A stretch of 64,000 bases of DNA. It comes from Lysobacteraceae bacterium. GTDB lineage: Bacteria > Pseudomonadota > Gammaproteobacteria > Xanthomonadales > Xanthomonadaceae. A program made the translations under genes and the position numbers. Below the pieces are notes generated by a model. It had not been told where the DNA came from, made no database searches, and saw only the letters and a list, made by a program, of their open reading frames with translations. Where the stretch lies: the NCBI GenBank assembly GCA_003241895.1, contig QBLY01000009.1, positions 29,893 to 93,892 on the forward strand. The letters run 5' to 3'. The first letter of the stretch is position 1. Each line of letters begins with the position of its first letter. Of this stretch, positions 29,110 to 41,564 are shown piece by piece.

Positions 29110-30744
29110 ATGGCCGCTGACTCTCTCCGAATCGCCCTGGCCCAATTCGACTTCCTGGTGGGCGACGTGCGGGGCAACGCCACGCGCATCGCGGCGCTGA
29201 TCGCGCAGGCGCGCGACGTGCACGGCGCCGACCTGGTGCTGTTCCCCGAGACGGCCGTGTCGGGCTACCCGCCCGAGGACCTGCTGCTGCGCCCAGAGTT
29301 CCTGGCCGCCTGCGATCGCGCCGTGCGGGAAATCGCCGCGGCCTGCACCGGCATCACCGCCGTGGTGGGCTGGCCGGAAGCGGTGGGCGCGGTGGTGTAC
29401 AACGCCGCCAGCGTGCTGCGCAACGGCGGCATTGAATTGACGTATCGCAAGCGCGAGCTGCCCAACTACGCGGTGTTCGATGAGCGCCGCTACTTCTCGG
29501 TCGACCCCGACGGCGGCGCCTGCACCTTCGAGGTGGCCGGCGTGCAGGTGGGGCTGATGATCTGCGAAGACCTCTGGTTCCCCGAGCCGCTGGCTGAAAC
29601 CGCGGCGATGGGCGCGCAGCTGGTGGTGGTGCCGAACGCGTCGCCGTTCGAGAGCGACAAGACCGCGGTGCGCGATGCCCTGCTGGCCCAACGCGTGCAG
29701 GAAACCGGCGTCGCCGTGGTTTATCTCAACGGCGTGGGCGGGCAGGACGAGCTGGTGTTCGACGGCGCCTCGGTGCTGGCCGATGGCGACGGCGGAGTGC
29801 ATCCGGCCGCGCGCGCGTTCGAAGAACACTGGCTGGTGACCGACTTCGACGCCGGCGAGCGCCGATTTACACGCCTGCACTGGCCCCAGGAAGCCGACGA
29901 GAGCCGCGAGTCGCTGGCCTACCGGGCCATCGTGCTCGGCATCCGGGATTACTGCGGCAAGAACGGCTTCAACCGCGTCTGGCTGGGGCTGTCGGGCGGC
30001 ATCGACTCGGGGCTGGTGCTGGCGCTGGCGGTGGACGCGCTGGGCGCCCGCAACGTCGCCGCCGTGCGGCTGCCGTCGCGCTACACCAGCGACCTGAGCA
30101 ACGACCTGGCCGAGGAACAGGCGCGCCTGCTGGGCGTGCGCCTGGAGACGATCGCCATCGAGGCGCCGTTCGAAGGCTTCCTGGCGGCGCTGGCGCCGAT
30201 GTTCGGCAATCTCGAAACGGGCGTGGCTGAGGAAAACCTGCAGTCGCGCAGCCGCGGCGCGCTGATGATGGCGCTGAGCAACCGCTTCGGCGGCCTGCTG
30301 CTCACCACCGGCAACAAGAGTGAATATGCGGTCGGTTACGCCACGATTTATGGCGACATGTGCGGCGGCTTCGCCCCCATCAAGGACCTCTACAAGACCG
30401 AAGTGGTGGCCCTGTGCCACTGGCGCAACGCGCAATCACCGGCCATCCCCGAAGTGGTGATCACGCGGCCGCCCTCGGCCGAGCTGCGCGACAACCAGAC
30501 CGACCAGGACTCCCTGCCGCCCTACGACGTGCTGGACGCCATCCTGTTGCGGCACGTGGACCAGGAGCGCTCGTTCGCCGAGATCGTCGCCGACGGCTAC
30601 GACGCTGCCACCGTGGAGCGCATCCTCAGGCTGGTGCGCATCAGCGAATGGAAGCGCCGCCAGTCGGCGCCGGGGCCCAAGCTGTCGCGCCGCGCCTTCG
30701 GCCGCGAACGCCGCTATCCGATCACGTCGGGCTGGCGCGACTGA
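29110..30744 (+). CDS. nadE: Glutamine-dependent NAD+ synthetase NadE (544 aa)
   Basis: Last step of NAD synthesis: amidation of deamido-NAD using glutamine. The N-terminal nitrilase-type glutaminase domain (1-260) has Glu in LFPETAVSGYPPED, Lys in YRKRELPNY and Cys in MICEDLWF. The C-terminal synthetase domain has the PP-loop LSGGIDSGLVLAL (about 290-302) and TTGNKSEYAVGYATIYGDMCGG. ATG 29110 (MAADSLRIALAQFDF) is the family start; an earlier frame start overlaps the acyltransferase gene. It lies 32 bases after that gene. Confidence 0.97.
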   Translation: MAADSLRIALAQFDFLVGDVRGNATRIAALIAQARDVHGADLVLFPETAVSGYPPEDLLLRPEFLAACDRAVREIAAACTGITAVVGWPEAVGAVVYNAASVLRNGGIELTYRKRELPNYAVFDERRYFSVDPDGGACTFEVAGVQVGLMICEDLWFPEPLAETAAMGAQLVVVPNASPFESDKTAVRDALLAQRVQETGVAVVYLNGVGGQDELVFDGASVLADGDGGVHPAARAFEEHWLVTDFDAGERRFTRLHWPQEADESRESLAYRAIVLGIRDYCGKNGFNRVWLGLSGGIDSGLVLALAVDALGARNVAAVRLPSRYTSDLSNDLAEEQARLLGVRLETIAIEAPFEGFLAALAPMFGNLETGVAEENLQSRSRGALMMALSNRFGGLLLTTGNKSEYAVGYATIYGDMCGGFAPIKDLYKTEVVALCHWRNAQSPAIPEVVITRPPSAELRDNQTDQDSLPPYDVLDAILLRHVDQERSFAEIVADGYDAATVERILRLVRISEWKRRQSAPGPKLSRRAFGRERRYPITSGWRD

Positions 30745-30750
30745 AACAAC

Positions 30751-30772
30751 AACGCCGCCCGGAGGCGGCGTT
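30751..30772. terminator. Bidirectional terminator between nadE and bamD
   Basis: AACGCCGCC (30751-30759), loop CGGA, GGCGGCGTT (30764-30772). A 9-bp perfect stem. The T-rich tail (GTTGTTTC) lies on the minus strand side, so it mainly serves bamD; for nadE it has no T run. Confidence 0.7.
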
Positions 30773-30793
30773 GCGAAGTTGCCCCGGCGTGGA

Positions 30794-31633
30794 CTACTTG
30801 CCGTCGAAGGGGTTGATGCGGCTGAAGAAGCCGTCGCCTTCGGGCCAGCCGCGGCCGTTGAGGTAGGGATGGTCGGCGTAGTTCGCCTCCAGTACCTTGC
30901 GGGTGTCGGCGGCCAGGTCGTCCTGGCCCAGGCCGGTGTAGGCGGTGGCCATCAGGGCCAGCGCATCGCCGTCGAAGGCGCTTTGCGGGTAGGTCTGCAG
31001 CAGGTACTTGCCGCGGTTGGCGGCCGCCACGTAGGCGTCCTTGCGCAGGTAGAACAGGCCGACGTTGAGCTCGTGCTGGGCCAGCAGGTTGCGCAGGTAG
31101 ATCATGCGCTGGCGGGCGTCGGGGGCGTAGCGGCTGTTGGGGTAACGGCGCACCACGTCGGCGAAGTCGTTCAGGCTCTGGGTGGGCGCGCCCAGGTCGC
31201 GGGCCGACATGTCCTGTCGGGCCAGGCGCAGCAGCAGGCCCGAGCTGCGGTCGAAGTTGATCAGCGCCTTGAGGTAATAGGCGTAGTCGATGTGGCGGTG
31301 CGTGGGGTAAGTGCGGATGAAGCGGTTGATGGTGGACGTGGCTTCTTCGGTCTTGGACTGGCGGTACTGCACGTAGGCCAGCTCAAGCTGCGCCTGTTCG
31401 CTGTAGGCGCCGTACGGGAAGCGCGACACCAGGCGCTGGTAGAAGCGGCCGGCGCGGTCGTAATTCTGGCCGTCCATCGAGGATTTGGCCTCGGAATACA
31501 TGGCTTCCACCGGCAGGGTTTCGGTTTCCGCCTCGCGGTCGCCGAACAGCTTGCCCATGCTCTGGCAGCCTCCCAGGGTCACCACGAGCATCAGGATAAG
31601 GAGAAAACGCGTCTTGCCGAGCAGTCGGGTCAT
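30794..31633 (-). CDS. bamD: Outer-membrane assembly lipoprotein BamD (279 aa)
   Basis: Essential lipoprotein of the BAM complex that inserts beta-barrel proteins such as the TonB receptor at 37411. Signal peptide with lipobox LGGC (Cys23). TPR helices follow: [45 protein letters not shown], then [15 protein letters not shown]. Length is slightly above the E. coli protein (245 aa). It is divergent from rluD, a gene order conserved in many proteobacteria. Confidence 0.96.
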   Translation of the reverse strand: MTRLLGKTRFLLILMLVVTLGGCQSMGKLFGDREAETETLPVEAMYSEAKSSMDGQNYDRAGRFYQRLVSRFPYGAYSEQAQLELAYVQYRQSKTEEATSTINRFIRTYPTHRHIDYAYYLKALINFDRSSGLLLRLARQDMSARDLGAPTQSLNDFADVVRRYPNSRYAPDARQRMIYLRNLLAQHELNVGLFYLRKDAYVAAANRGKYLLQTYPQSAFDGDALALMATAYTGLGQDDLAADTRKVLEANYADHPYLNGRGWPEGDGFFSRINPFDGK

Positions 31634-31745
31634 CGGGATGGCAGGTCAGGGCGCTGGAGGCAGCAAGTTCGGGGATAATACCGGAAAGCCCGCTGTCGCC
31701 TCCATGAATGGGGGCGGGGGCCGCCCCTGGCCCGACGAGACGCCC

Positions 31746-32765
31746 ATGACCCCGCATTCCCAGCCCGACCCCGACACCGAAACCGAAACCGACGACAGCG
31801 AGCGCGAGTTGCTGGAGGCCACCATCCCGCTGGAGTCGGCCGGACGGCGCTTCGACCAGGTGCTGGCCGAGCTGTTCCCGGACTTCTCGCGCTCCCGCCT
31901 CACCGAGTGGGTGAAGGCCGGCGACGCCCTGCTGGACGGCCGCCTGGTCAAGCCCAAGGAGGCCGTGCGCGGCGGCGAGCCGGTCACGCTGTCGATCCGC
32001 ATCGAGGTCGAGACCGGCGAGGCCCTGCCCGAAGACATCCCGATCGAGATCCTCTACCAGGACGAAGACGTGCTGGTGGTGAACAAGCCCGCGGGCCTGG
32101 TGGTGCACCCCGGCGCCGGCAATCCCAAGGGCACCCTGGTGAACGCGCTGCTTCATTTCGACCCCCGCCTGTCGGGCCTGCCGCGCGCGGGCATCGTGCA
32201 CCGCCTCGACAAGGACACGTCGGGCCTGATGGTGGTGGCGCGCACGCTGCGCGCCCACACCTCGCTGGTGGAACAGCTGTCGGGCCGCGAAGTGCACCGC
32301 CAGTACCTGGCCGTGGTGCAGGGCACGATGGTGGCCGGCACCACCGTGCGGGCGCCGATCGGCCGCCACCCCACCGACCGCATCCGCATGGCGGTGGCCA
32401 AGGAAGGCACGGGCCGCGACGCCATCACGCACTATCGGGTGCGGGAGAAGTTCCGCTCCCACACGCTGGTGGAGTGCCGCCTGGAAACCGGCCGCACGCA
32501 CCAGATCCGCGTGCATATGGCCCACGTGCGCCACCCGATCGTCGGCGACCCGCTTTACGGCGGCTCGTACCGCCAGCCCAAGGCCGCCACGCCCGAGCTG
32601 GCGGCGCGCCTGCAGGGCTTCAAGCGCCAGGCCCTGCACGCCGAGAAGCTCACCTTCCGGCATCCGGTCACCGGCGAAGACGTCACCACCGAGTCGCCGA
32701 TGCCCGACGACATGCAGGGCCTGGTGCTGGACCTGCGCGTCGACACGGCCGCGGCCAAGAAGTAG
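31746..32765 (+). CDS. rluD: 23S rRNA pseudouridine synthase RluD (339 aa)
   Basis: Makes pseudouridines 1911, 1915 and 1917 in helix 69 of 23S rRNA (family knowledge). An N-terminal S4 domain ([32 protein letters not shown]), then the RluA-type catalytic domain with the Asp in [17 protein letters not shown] and the [14 protein letters not shown] signature. An acidic, low-complexity N-terminus ([14 protein letters not shown]) precedes the S4 domain. The start is ATG 31746; ATG 31704 would add 14 Gly/Pro-rich residues. It is followed seven bases later by pgeF, as in many gammaproteobacteria. Confidence 0.93.
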   Translation: MTPHSQPDPDTETETDDSERELLEATIPLESAGRRFDQVLAELFPDFSRSRLTEWVKAGDALLDGRLVKPKEAVRGGEPVTLSIRIEVETGEALPEDIPIEILYQDEDVLVVNKPAGLVVHPGAGNPKGTLVNALLHFDPRLSGLPRAGIVHRLDKDTSGLMVVARTLRAHTSLVEQLSGREVHRQYLAVVQGTMVAGTTVRAPIGRHPTDRIRMAVAKEGTGRDAITHYRVREKFRSHTLVECRLETGRTHQIRVHMAHVRHPIVGDPLYGGSYRQPKAATPELAARLQGFKRQALHAEKLTFRHPVTGEDVTTESPMPDDMQGLVLDLRVDTAAAKK

Positions 32766-32772
32766 CCCGCCC

Positions 32773-33525
32773 ATGACGGCGCCGGCCTGGATCGACGCCG
32801 ACTGGCCCGCGCCGCCCGGCGTGCGCGGGCTGACCACGCTGCGCGGCGGTGCCGGGGTTTCCCGGCCGCCGTTTGATCGCCTGAACCTGGGGCTGCGCTG
32901 CGGCGACGCACCGGCCGACGCCCAGGCCAATCGCGCGCTGCTGTCGCAGTGGCTGGCGCTGCCCTCGCCGCCGCATTGGCTGCAGCAGGTGCACGGCACC
33001 GTCGTGCTGCGCGTGGATGCGCCGCGGCTGGCGGCCGACGAGCCGGCGGCCGACGCAGCCGTAACCGCCACACCGGGCGTGGTGCTGGCCATCCTGACCG
33101 CGGACTGCCTGCCGGTGCTGTTCGCCGCCCGTGACGGCAGCGAAATCGGCGCTGCCCACGCCGGCTGGCGCGGCCTGGCTGCCGGCGTGCTGGAGGCCAC
33201 GATGCGGGCGATGCGCACGCCGGCATCGGACCTGGTGGCCTGGCTGGGCCCGGCGGCGGGTCCGCGCGCCTATGAAGTGGGTGCCGAAGTACGCGAGGCT
33301 TTCCTGGCCGGCGATCCCGGGGCGGCGGTTGCCTTCGAGGCCACGCGGCCCGGCCATTGGCGCGTCGATCTGCCTGCGCTTGCAAGGCGCCGGCTGGCGG
33401 CGGTGGGCGTGGCGGACGTGCACGGCGGCGACCGGTGCACCATCGATGAGCCCGCGCAATTTTTTTCCCATCGGCGCGACGGCCGCAGCGGCCGCATGGC
33501 GACCCTGGCGTGGATCGCCCCCTGA
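32773..33525 (+). CDS. pgeF: Peptidoglycan editing factor PgeF / YfiH laccase-domain protein (250 aa)
   Basis: DUF152/multicopper polyphenol oxidoreductase family. The signature elements QVHG, LTADCLPVLF and AAHAGWRGLAAGVLEA carry the His/Cys metal ligands. In E. coli YfiH prevents incorporation of the wrong amino acid into peptidoglycan, and some homologues act as purine nucleoside phosphorylases. It starts seven bases after rluD, almost surely cotranscribed. Confidence 0.93.
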   Translation: MTAPAWIDADWPAPPGVRGLTTLRGGAGVSRPPFDRLNLGLRCGDAPADAQANRALLSQWLALPSPPHWLQQVHGTVVLRVDAPRLAADEPAADAAVTATPGVVLAILTADCLPVLFAARDGSEIGAAHAGWRGLAAGVLEATMRAMRTPASDLVAWLGPAAGPRAYEVGAEVREAFLAGDPGAAVAFEATRPGHWRVDLPALARRRLAAVGVADVHGGDRCTIDEPAQFFSHRRDGRSGRMATLAWIAP

Positions 33526-33609
33526 CCGCCCGTTGAATGGATGCCTTCCGGCACCTTCGGCCGAACCTGCCGTCGTGCGAGAGTCGCCGCTACCCAACGG
33601 AGACCGTCC

Positions 33610-34578
33610 ATGCCCGCGCGCCCCTTCCTGTTCTGCCTCCTGCTGATGTTGGTCGCGCCTGCGCAAGCCAGCTCCATCGCGCAGGCCGAGGCCTGGCTCA
33701 AGGTGAAGGACGCGCGCGCGACGCCTGCCATCGCGGCCCTGGTGAAGGCCGAGCCCCGCAGCGCGCAGGTGCGCATCCTGCAGGCCCGGCTGCTGCTGCA
33801 GCAGGGCGAGGTCGGCGACGCCGTGGACGCCGCCAATGAAGCGGTTGATCTGGCACCCACCGACGCCCAGGCCTACTACTGGCTGGGCAACGCCTACGGC
33901 ATGCAGATCGGCCGTGCGAACGCGATGTCCAAGGCCTTCATCGCGCCCAAGCTGCGCGATGCCTTCGAACGCGCGATCGCACTCGACCCCAACCTGCACG
34001 ACGCCCGCGGCAACCTGATGGAGTACTACCTGCAGGCGCCCGCCATCGTCGGCGGCAGCGTGGACAAGGCGCGCGCGCAGGCCGCCGAACTGGCCAAGCG
34101 CGATCCGCCGCGCGGCCACTACGCCCGGGCCCGGCTGGCCATGCACGACAAACACCCCGACGTGGCGGCGAAGGCTTACGTCGCCGCCTGGGAGGCCCGC
34201 CCCGAAAGCGTCACCTACCGCGCGGCCGCCGGCCAGGCGCTGCAGGAAACCAGGCAGTGGGACCGTGCCTTCGGCTTGTATGAGGCATGGACGGCCGAGG
34301 ACCCCAAGGCCGCCGGCGCCTGGTACCAGTTGGGCCGTACCGCGGCCGTTTCGGGCCAGCGCCTGGATGAGGGCGCGGCTGCCTTGAAGACCTACCTGAC
34401 GCTGCCGCTCGGGCCCGGAGGCCCGCCGTTGCACCATGCCTGGTACCGGCTGGGCCAGGTCCAGGCCAAGGCCGGCGACAAGCCTGCCGCGCGCGCCTCG
34501 CTCGAGAAGGCGCTCAAGGGTGAGCCCGGCAACGCCGACTTCAAGGCGGCGCTGGCGGCGCTGGCCCAAACGCCTTGA
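33610..34578 (+). CDS. Exported TPR protein (322 aa)
   Basis: Signal peptide MPARPFLFCLLLMLVAPAQA with probable cleavage after AQA, then several tetratricopeptide-like repeats (for example EVGDAVDAANEAVDLAPTDAQAYYWLG, KLRDAFERAIALDPNLHDARG and RASLEKALKGEPGN). A periplasmic scaffold role is likely; the partner is unknown. The start is ATG 33610 with CGGAGA seven bases upstream; an earlier in-frame ATG (33541) adds an Arg-rich stretch ahead of the signal peptide. It stands between pgeF and clpB, 85 bases after pgeF. Confidence 0.85.
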   Translation: MPARPFLFCLLLMLVAPAQASSIAQAEAWLKVKDARATPAIAALVKAEPRSAQVRILQARLLLQQGEVGDAVDAANEAVDLAPTDAQAYYWLGNAYGMQIGRANAMSKAFIAPKLRDAFERAIALDPNLHDARGNLMEYYLQAPAIVGGSVDKARAQAAELAKRDPPRGHYARARLAMHDKHPDVAAKAYVAAWEARPESVTYRAAAGQALQETRQWDRAFGLYEAWTAEDPKAAGAWYQLGRTAAVSGQRLDEGAAALKTYLTLPLGPGGPPLHHAWYRLGQVQAKAGDKPAARASLEKALKGEPGNADFKAALAALAQTP

Positions 34579-34654
34579 GCTTGCCAACGTAGGGTGGCCC
34601 GCACATCGTCTTTCAGCCGGTCCCCAAGGACGCCTGAATGCCGGTCGCCATACG

Positions 34655-34683
34655 CTTGAAAGTCCCTTCGCACGCCGCCAGTT
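34655..34683 (+). promoter_or_regulatory. Sigma-32 heat-shock promoter of clpB
   Basis: CTTGAAA (34655-34661), a 14-base spacer, CGCCAGTT (34676-34683). The -35 is a perfect RpoH match and the -10 matches CCCCATNT at most positions. It lies about 50 bases upstream of clpB, a classic heat-shock gene. Confidence 0.8.
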
Positions 34684-34733
34684 AAGCAAGATGAGGGTGG
34701 CGTGTTGCCGCCCCGATCTTCAGGGGGACGACC

Positions 34734-37319
<2,586 letters not shown>

Positions 37320-37353
37320 CGCCTGGGCCCGAAGGCTGCGGTCGCCACGAAGG

Positions 37354-37382
37354 AAAAGGCCCGGTTTCCCGGGCCTTTTTTT
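37354..37382. terminator. Bidirectional terminator between clpB and the TonB receptor
   Basis: AAAAGGCCCGG (37354-37364), loop TTTC, CCGGGCCTTTT (37369-37379), with T runs on both strands (to 37382 on +). An 11-bp perfect stem, serving clpB on + and the receptor on -. A smaller GCTGGC-TTGAA-GCCAGC hairpin (37392-37408) sits next to the receptor stop. Confidence 0.92.
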
Positions 37383-37410
37383 CAGCGCATTGCTGGCTTG
37401 AAGCCAGCTA

Positions 37411-39798
37411 TCACCAGCTGTAGCGGGCGTTGGCGTACAGGAATGCACCGTTGAAACCGAACGGCGCGCTGCCGCTGTAGGGCAGCTGGCCCGAGGTGCT
37501 GTTGGCGAACAGCACTTCGTCCGGGTAGGTGTCGAATACATTGTCGGCACCCAGCGTGAAGGCCCAACGGTCCAGGGTGTAGGTGCCCGACAAGTCCAGC
37601 GTCCACTCCGAGCCGTAGGTCTGGTCGCGCGTTGTGTCGGCTGGATTGTTGCCAAACAGCACCGTGAACTCGCCGTAGCGCGTGGCATTCGCGCCCACGC
37701 TCCAGTTGCCGATGCTGTAGAGGGCCCCGAGCTGCAGCTTGTCGCGCGGCGCACCCACTTCGAAGCGGCCCAGCTCGACGCGGCCAAAGCGCAGCGCGGC
37801 CGGGTCGATCAGGGTGAGCGCCGGCGGGTTGCCGGCGATGCGGTCGATCTCGGTCTTGTTGTGGTTGTAGCCCAGCGTCAGGTCCAGCGTGCTGCCTTCC
37901 AGCTGCCAGGCGTAGGTGCCCACCACGTCCACGCCACGGGTGGTGGTGTCGATGGCGTTGGTGAAGTAGCGGCCGCCGCCGACGCCCGGGAAGCCGTTGG
38001 CGTTGAGGAAGTTGCGCACCGCCGTGCTGGTGAGGTTTTCGGACAGGGTGACGCGGTCGTCCACCTCGATCTGGTAGGCGTCCACCGTGACGTAAAGCCC
38101 TTCAACCGGCTGCAGCACCAGGCCGATGCTGAGGTTGGTGGACTCTTCGGCACGCAGGGGCTCGGCGCCCAGCGCGATCGCGGCCGGGTTGTTGACCCGG
38201 AAGGTGACGATGTCGAACGGCACGCCGCCGATGAAGTTGGTGGCGGTGGACTGGAAGTACTGCTGCTGCAGCGACGGCGCCCGGAAGCCGGTGGAAACCG
38301 TGGCGCGCAGCGCGACCGCATCGCTGAACGCATAGCGCGACGACAGCTTCCAGTTCGAGGTGGTGCCGAAATCGCTGTAGTCCTCGTAGCGCGCGGCCAA
38401 GCCGAGCGACAGACGCTCGGTCACGTCGCCTTCCAGCCCGGCGTACACAGAGACGTTCTGGCGGTCGAAGCTGCCGCCGTCGCTGGGCCTGAAGCCCGGG
38501 AACACCTGCGAGCCCCCCACCGTGGAGAAGGTGCCGCGGGCATACGACAGCGGCTCGCCCGGGCCCTGGGTGAAGCTGTCCTGGCGCCACTCGGCGCCGT
38601 AGGACAGGGTCACCGGATAGGCCATGCCCCAGTCGAGCTGGTTGCTCAGGTCCACGTTGAACACGTCCTGTTCCACCTCCAGCGAGCCGGCGAAGAACTC
38701 GGTGGGCGAGGTCGGGCCCAGGCTGCGGTTGAGCGTGTTGAGGATGTCGAAGGTCAGCTCGTTGGTGCCGTAGGTGTAGCTGACGTCCACGCTGGTGCCG
38801 TTGCTGGTGGTGCCGCGCACGCCAAAGCCCAGGTGCTTGTCGGTGGAGACGTTGTTGATCTGGGGCAGGAAGCCGTTGGGGTAGATGGACGGGATGTTGC
38901 GGGCGTCGCCAGCGGGGCGGAAGAAGCCGTTCGAAAGCGCATCGCGCTTGGTGTAGATGCCGGTGCTGTAGAGGGCGAAGTTGTCGTTGAAGGCGATCTC
39001 GCCGTTGTAGGTGAACGAGCCGTAGTCCACGGCCGGGTCACCCTGTCGCTGCACCACCACGCCCAGCGGCGCGGAGGTGGGCGTGGGCGTACCGATGAAG
39101 GGGCGGGCGCGGTCGGTCTGGTCCTGCTCGCCGTACTGGGCCGAGAGATGGATGAAGCCTTCGTCGCCGATCGCGAAGCCGGCATCGCCGCCGATCTGGC
39201 TGGTGTCGCCGTCGCCGGCGCTGTACTGGCCGTGGCGCGCGGCCACGCTGCCGCCCGAGCGGCTGCCCTTGAGCACGATGTTGATCACGCCGGCGATGGC
39301 GTCCGAGCCGTACTGCGCCGAGGCGCCGTCGCGCAGCACTTCCACCCGGTCGATGGCCGAGATCGGGATGGTGTTGAGGTCCACGGGCGACGAGCTTCGG
39401 CCCTGCGAACCGTTGACGTTCACCAGGGCACCCGTGTGGTAGCGCTTGCCGTTCACCAGCACCAGCACGTGGTCGGGCGACAGGCCGCGGATCTGGGCCG
39501 GGCGCACGGTGTCGGTGCCGTCGTTGATGGCCGGGCGCGGGAAGTTCAGCGAGGGCAGGGCGCGCGACAGCGCCGTGGCGAGTTCGGGGGTGCCGGTGGC
39601 GGTGAGCGCTTCCACCGTCAGGATGTCGATCGGCGCCGTGGATTCGGCGACCGTGCGGTCGGCCACCCGGGTGCCGGTGACGATGATCGAATCCAGGACG
39701 GCCGTTTCCGTGGGTTCTTCTTGGGCCGCGGTTTGGGCGAAGGCGGGGCCGGCGGCCAGGGAGGCCAGTAGCGCGAGGGTGAGCGGGTTGCGGCGCAT
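37411..39798 (-). CDS. TonB-dependent outer-membrane receptor (795 aa)
   Basis: Signal peptide MRRNPLTLALLASLAAGPAFAQ, a TonB box DSIIVTGTRV (about residues 39-48), a plug domain with RGLSPDHVLVLVNGKRYHTG and QYGSDAIAGVINIVLKG, then a 22-strand-type barrel rich in aromatic repeats, ending in an aromatic residue (YANARYSW) as BamA substrates do. The ligand cannot be told from sequence; no neighbouring siderophore or Fur-box gene was seen. ATG 39798 has GGAG seven bases upstream. A hairpin lies in its leader (39824-39843). Confidence 0.93.
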   Translation of the reverse strand: MRRNPLTLALLASLAAGPAFAQTAAQEEPTETAVLDSIIVTGTRVADRTVAESTAPIDILTVEALTATGTPELATALSRALPSLNFPRPAINDGTDTVRPAQIRGLSPDHVLVLVNGKRYHTGALVNVNGSQGRSSSPVDLNTIPISAIDRVEVLRDGASAQYGSDAIAGVINIVLKGSRSGGSVAARHGQYSAGDGDTSQIGGDAGFAIGDEGFIHLSAQYGEQDQTDRARPFIGTPTPTSAPLGVVVQRQGDPAVDYGSFTYNGEIAFNDNFALYSTGIYTKRDALSNGFFRPAGDARNIPSIYPNGFLPQINNVSTDKHLGFGVRGTTSNGTSVDVSYTYGTNELTFDILNTLNRSLGPTSPTEFFAGSLEVEQDVFNVDLSNQLDWGMAYPVTLSYGAEWRQDSFTQGPGEPLSYARGTFSTVGGSQVFPGFRPSDGGSFDRQNVSVYAGLEGDVTERLSLGLAARYEDYSDFGTTSNWKLSSRYAFSDAVALRATVSTGFRAPSLQQQYFQSTATNFIGGVPFDIVTFRVNNPAAIALGAEPLRAEESTNLSIGLVLQPVEGLYVTVDAYQIEVDDRVTLSENLTSTAVRNFLNANGFPGVGGGRYFTNAIDTTTRGVDVVGTYAWQLEGSTLDLTLGYNHNKTEIDRIAGNPPALTLIDPAALRFGRVELGRFEVGAPRDKLQLGALYSIGNWSVGANATRYGEFTVLFGNNPADTTRDQTYGSEWTLDLSGTYTLDRWAFTLGADNVFDTYPDEVLFANSTSGQLPYSGSAPFGFNGAFLYANARYSW

Positions 39799-39823
39799 CG
39801 GGTGACTCCAGTGGGTTCGGGAA

Positions 39824-39843
39824 GCCTCGTGATACCACGAGGC
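39824..39843. promoter_or_regulatory. Perfect inverted repeat in the leader of the TonB receptor gene
   Basis: GCCTCGTG-ATAC-CACGAGGC, 8-bp arms and a 4-base loop, 25 bases upstream of the receptor ATG (39798). No T run follows on either strand, so it is not a standard terminator. It could be an operator or an mRNA hairpin near the ribosome-binding site. Confidence 0.45.
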
Positions 39844-39966
39844 CGGGGGGCAATCCAGCAAACTTTCTGTCATGTGCTGCGGTCGGCGGGATGGTATGGA
39901 CACAGGGCTGGCGCGCGTCACCCGGCCTTCACGGAGCCGGGACACGCCGATGGCGATGCTTGCGGC

Positions 39967-41496
39967 ATGTCGGTCCACGTTGTCTGGTTCAAGCGTGACC
40001 TGCGTGCCGCCGATCACCCGCCGCTGTCGGCGGCGGCCGCGCGCGGCGTGGTGTTGCCGCTCTACATCGCCGAACCCGGCTACTGGCAGCTGCCCGACAC
40101 CAGCGGCCGGCAGTGGCAGGCCATCGCCGAGGCGCTGCGCGACCTGCGCGAGGACTTGGCCCGCTGCGGCCAGCCGCTGGTGGTCCGGTACGGGGATGCC
40201 GTGGCCGTGCTCGAAGCCATCCGCCTGCGGCACGGCATCGCCGCGCTGTGGTCGCACGAGGAAACCGGCAACGACTGGACCTTCCAGCGCGACCGACGAG
40301 TGGCCGCCTGGGCCAAGGGCCATGGCATCGGCTGGCACCAGGAGCCCTGCGGCGGCATTCAGCGCGGCCTGCGCCGCCGCGAGGGCTGGGCCCGCGAATG
40401 GGAGCGGCGGCTGTCGCCGGCACCGCTGGCCGAGCCGGCCTTGGCGCCGCTCGACGTCGAGCCGGGCGTTATTGCCGACGGCCAGGCGCTGGGCATCGCC
40501 CACGACGATTGCCCCGGCCGCCAGCACGGCGGCCGCCGGCGCGGGCAGCGGGCGCTGGCCACGTTCCTGGCCGGGCGCGGGGCCGGCTACATGCGCGGCA
40601 TGAGCAGCCCGCTGTCGGCGCAGACCCGCTGCTCGCGTTTCTCGGTGGCGCTGGCCACCGGCGCGCTGTCGCTGCGCGAGGTGGTGCATGCGGTGCGCAC
40701 GCAGGGCGAGGCGGGGCCGGGCCCGGTGCCGCTGCGCGACCTGGTGTCGCTGGAGAAGCGCCTGCACTGGCACTGCCACTTCATGCAAAAGCTCGAGAGC
40801 GAGCCCGGGATCGAATGGCGCAACGTGCACCGTGGCTTCGACGGCCTGCGCGAGGACGAGTTCCGTCGCGACTGGTTCGACGCCTGGGCCGGCGGCGAAA
40901 CCGGCTGGCCGTTCGTGGACGCCTGCCTGCGCAGCCTGCGAGCCACCGGCTGGATCAACTTCCGCATGCGCGCGATGCTGGTGTCGGTGGCCAGCTACCA
41001 GCTGTGGCTGCACTGGCGGCAGCCCGCGCACCACCTCGCGCGCCTGTTCACCGACTACGAGCCGGGCATCCACTACCCGCAGGTGCAGATGCAGGCCGGC
41101 GTCACCGGCATCAACATCCCGCGCATGTACAACCCGATCAAGCAGTCGCAGGACCAGGACCCCCGGGGCGAGTTCATCCGGCGCTGGCTGCCCGAGCTCG
41201 AAGGCGTACCCGACGACTGGATCCACACGCCCTGGCTGATGGGCGCCGGGCAGCAGCGCAGCGCCGGCGCGGTGATCGGCCGTGACTATCCCGCGCCCGT
41301 GCGCGACCACGAACAGGCGGCCCGCGAGGCGCGCGCCAAGCTCACGGCGTGGAAGCGCGCCCACGTTGAACGCGAGGAGAGCCGGCGCGTGTTCGAGAAA
41401 CACGGCAGTCGCGCCAGGCAGCCCAAGCGCGGCAACCGCGGCAAGCCTGAAACGTCACCGCCGGTGGCCGCAGCCCGGCAGCCCGACCTCTTCTGA
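39967..41496 (+). CDS. Photolyase/cryptochrome family protein (509 aa)
   Basis: N-terminal alpha/beta photolyase domain starting VHVVWFKRDLRAADHPPLSAA, with EETGNDWTFQRDRRV. The C-terminal helical FAD-binding domain has RFSVALATGALSLREV, GWPFVDACLRSLRATGWINFRMR and GINIPRMYNPIKQSQDQDP. It is either a blue-light DNA repair photolyase or a cryptochrome; I cannot separate them by eye. The start is ATG 39967 (MSVHVVWFKRDL); the longer frame upstream runs into the divergent receptor leader. The C-terminus is Arg/Lys-rich and ends PDLF. Confidence 0.87.
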   Translation: MSVHVVWFKRDLRAADHPPLSAAAARGVVLPLYIAEPGYWQLPDTSGRQWQAIAEALRDLREDLARCGQPLVVRYGDAVAVLEAIRLRHGIAALWSHEETGNDWTFQRDRRVAAWAKGHGIGWHQEPCGGIQRGLRRREGWAREWERRLSPAPLAEPALAPLDVEPGVIADGQALGIAHDDCPGRQHGGRRRGQRALATFLAGRGAGYMRGMSSPLSAQTRCSRFSVALATGALSLREVVHAVRTQGEAGPGPVPLRDLVSLEKRLHWHCHFMQKLESEPGIEWRNVHRGFDGLREDEFRRDWFDAWAGGETGWPFVDACLRSLRATGWINFRMRAMLVSVASYQLWLHWRQPAHHLARLFTDYEPGIHYPQVQMQAGVTGINIPRMYNPIKQSQDQDPRGEFIRRWLPELEGVPDDWIHTPWLMGAGQQRSAGAVIGRDYPAPVRDHEQAAREARAKLTAWKRAHVEREESRRVFEKHGSRARQPKRGNRGKPETSPPVAAARQPDLF

Positions 41497-41564
41497 GCGG
41501 TGCTCTGCACGGGGCCGCCAGGGTTGATGCGACGCGGCCACGGACCGCACGCCCGGAACCCCCG

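Noticed and set aside
39799..41403. Minus-strand extension of the TonB receptor frame across the photolyase gene
   Set aside because: Signal peptide and ribosome-binding site place the receptor start at 39798; the extension is an antisense shadow.
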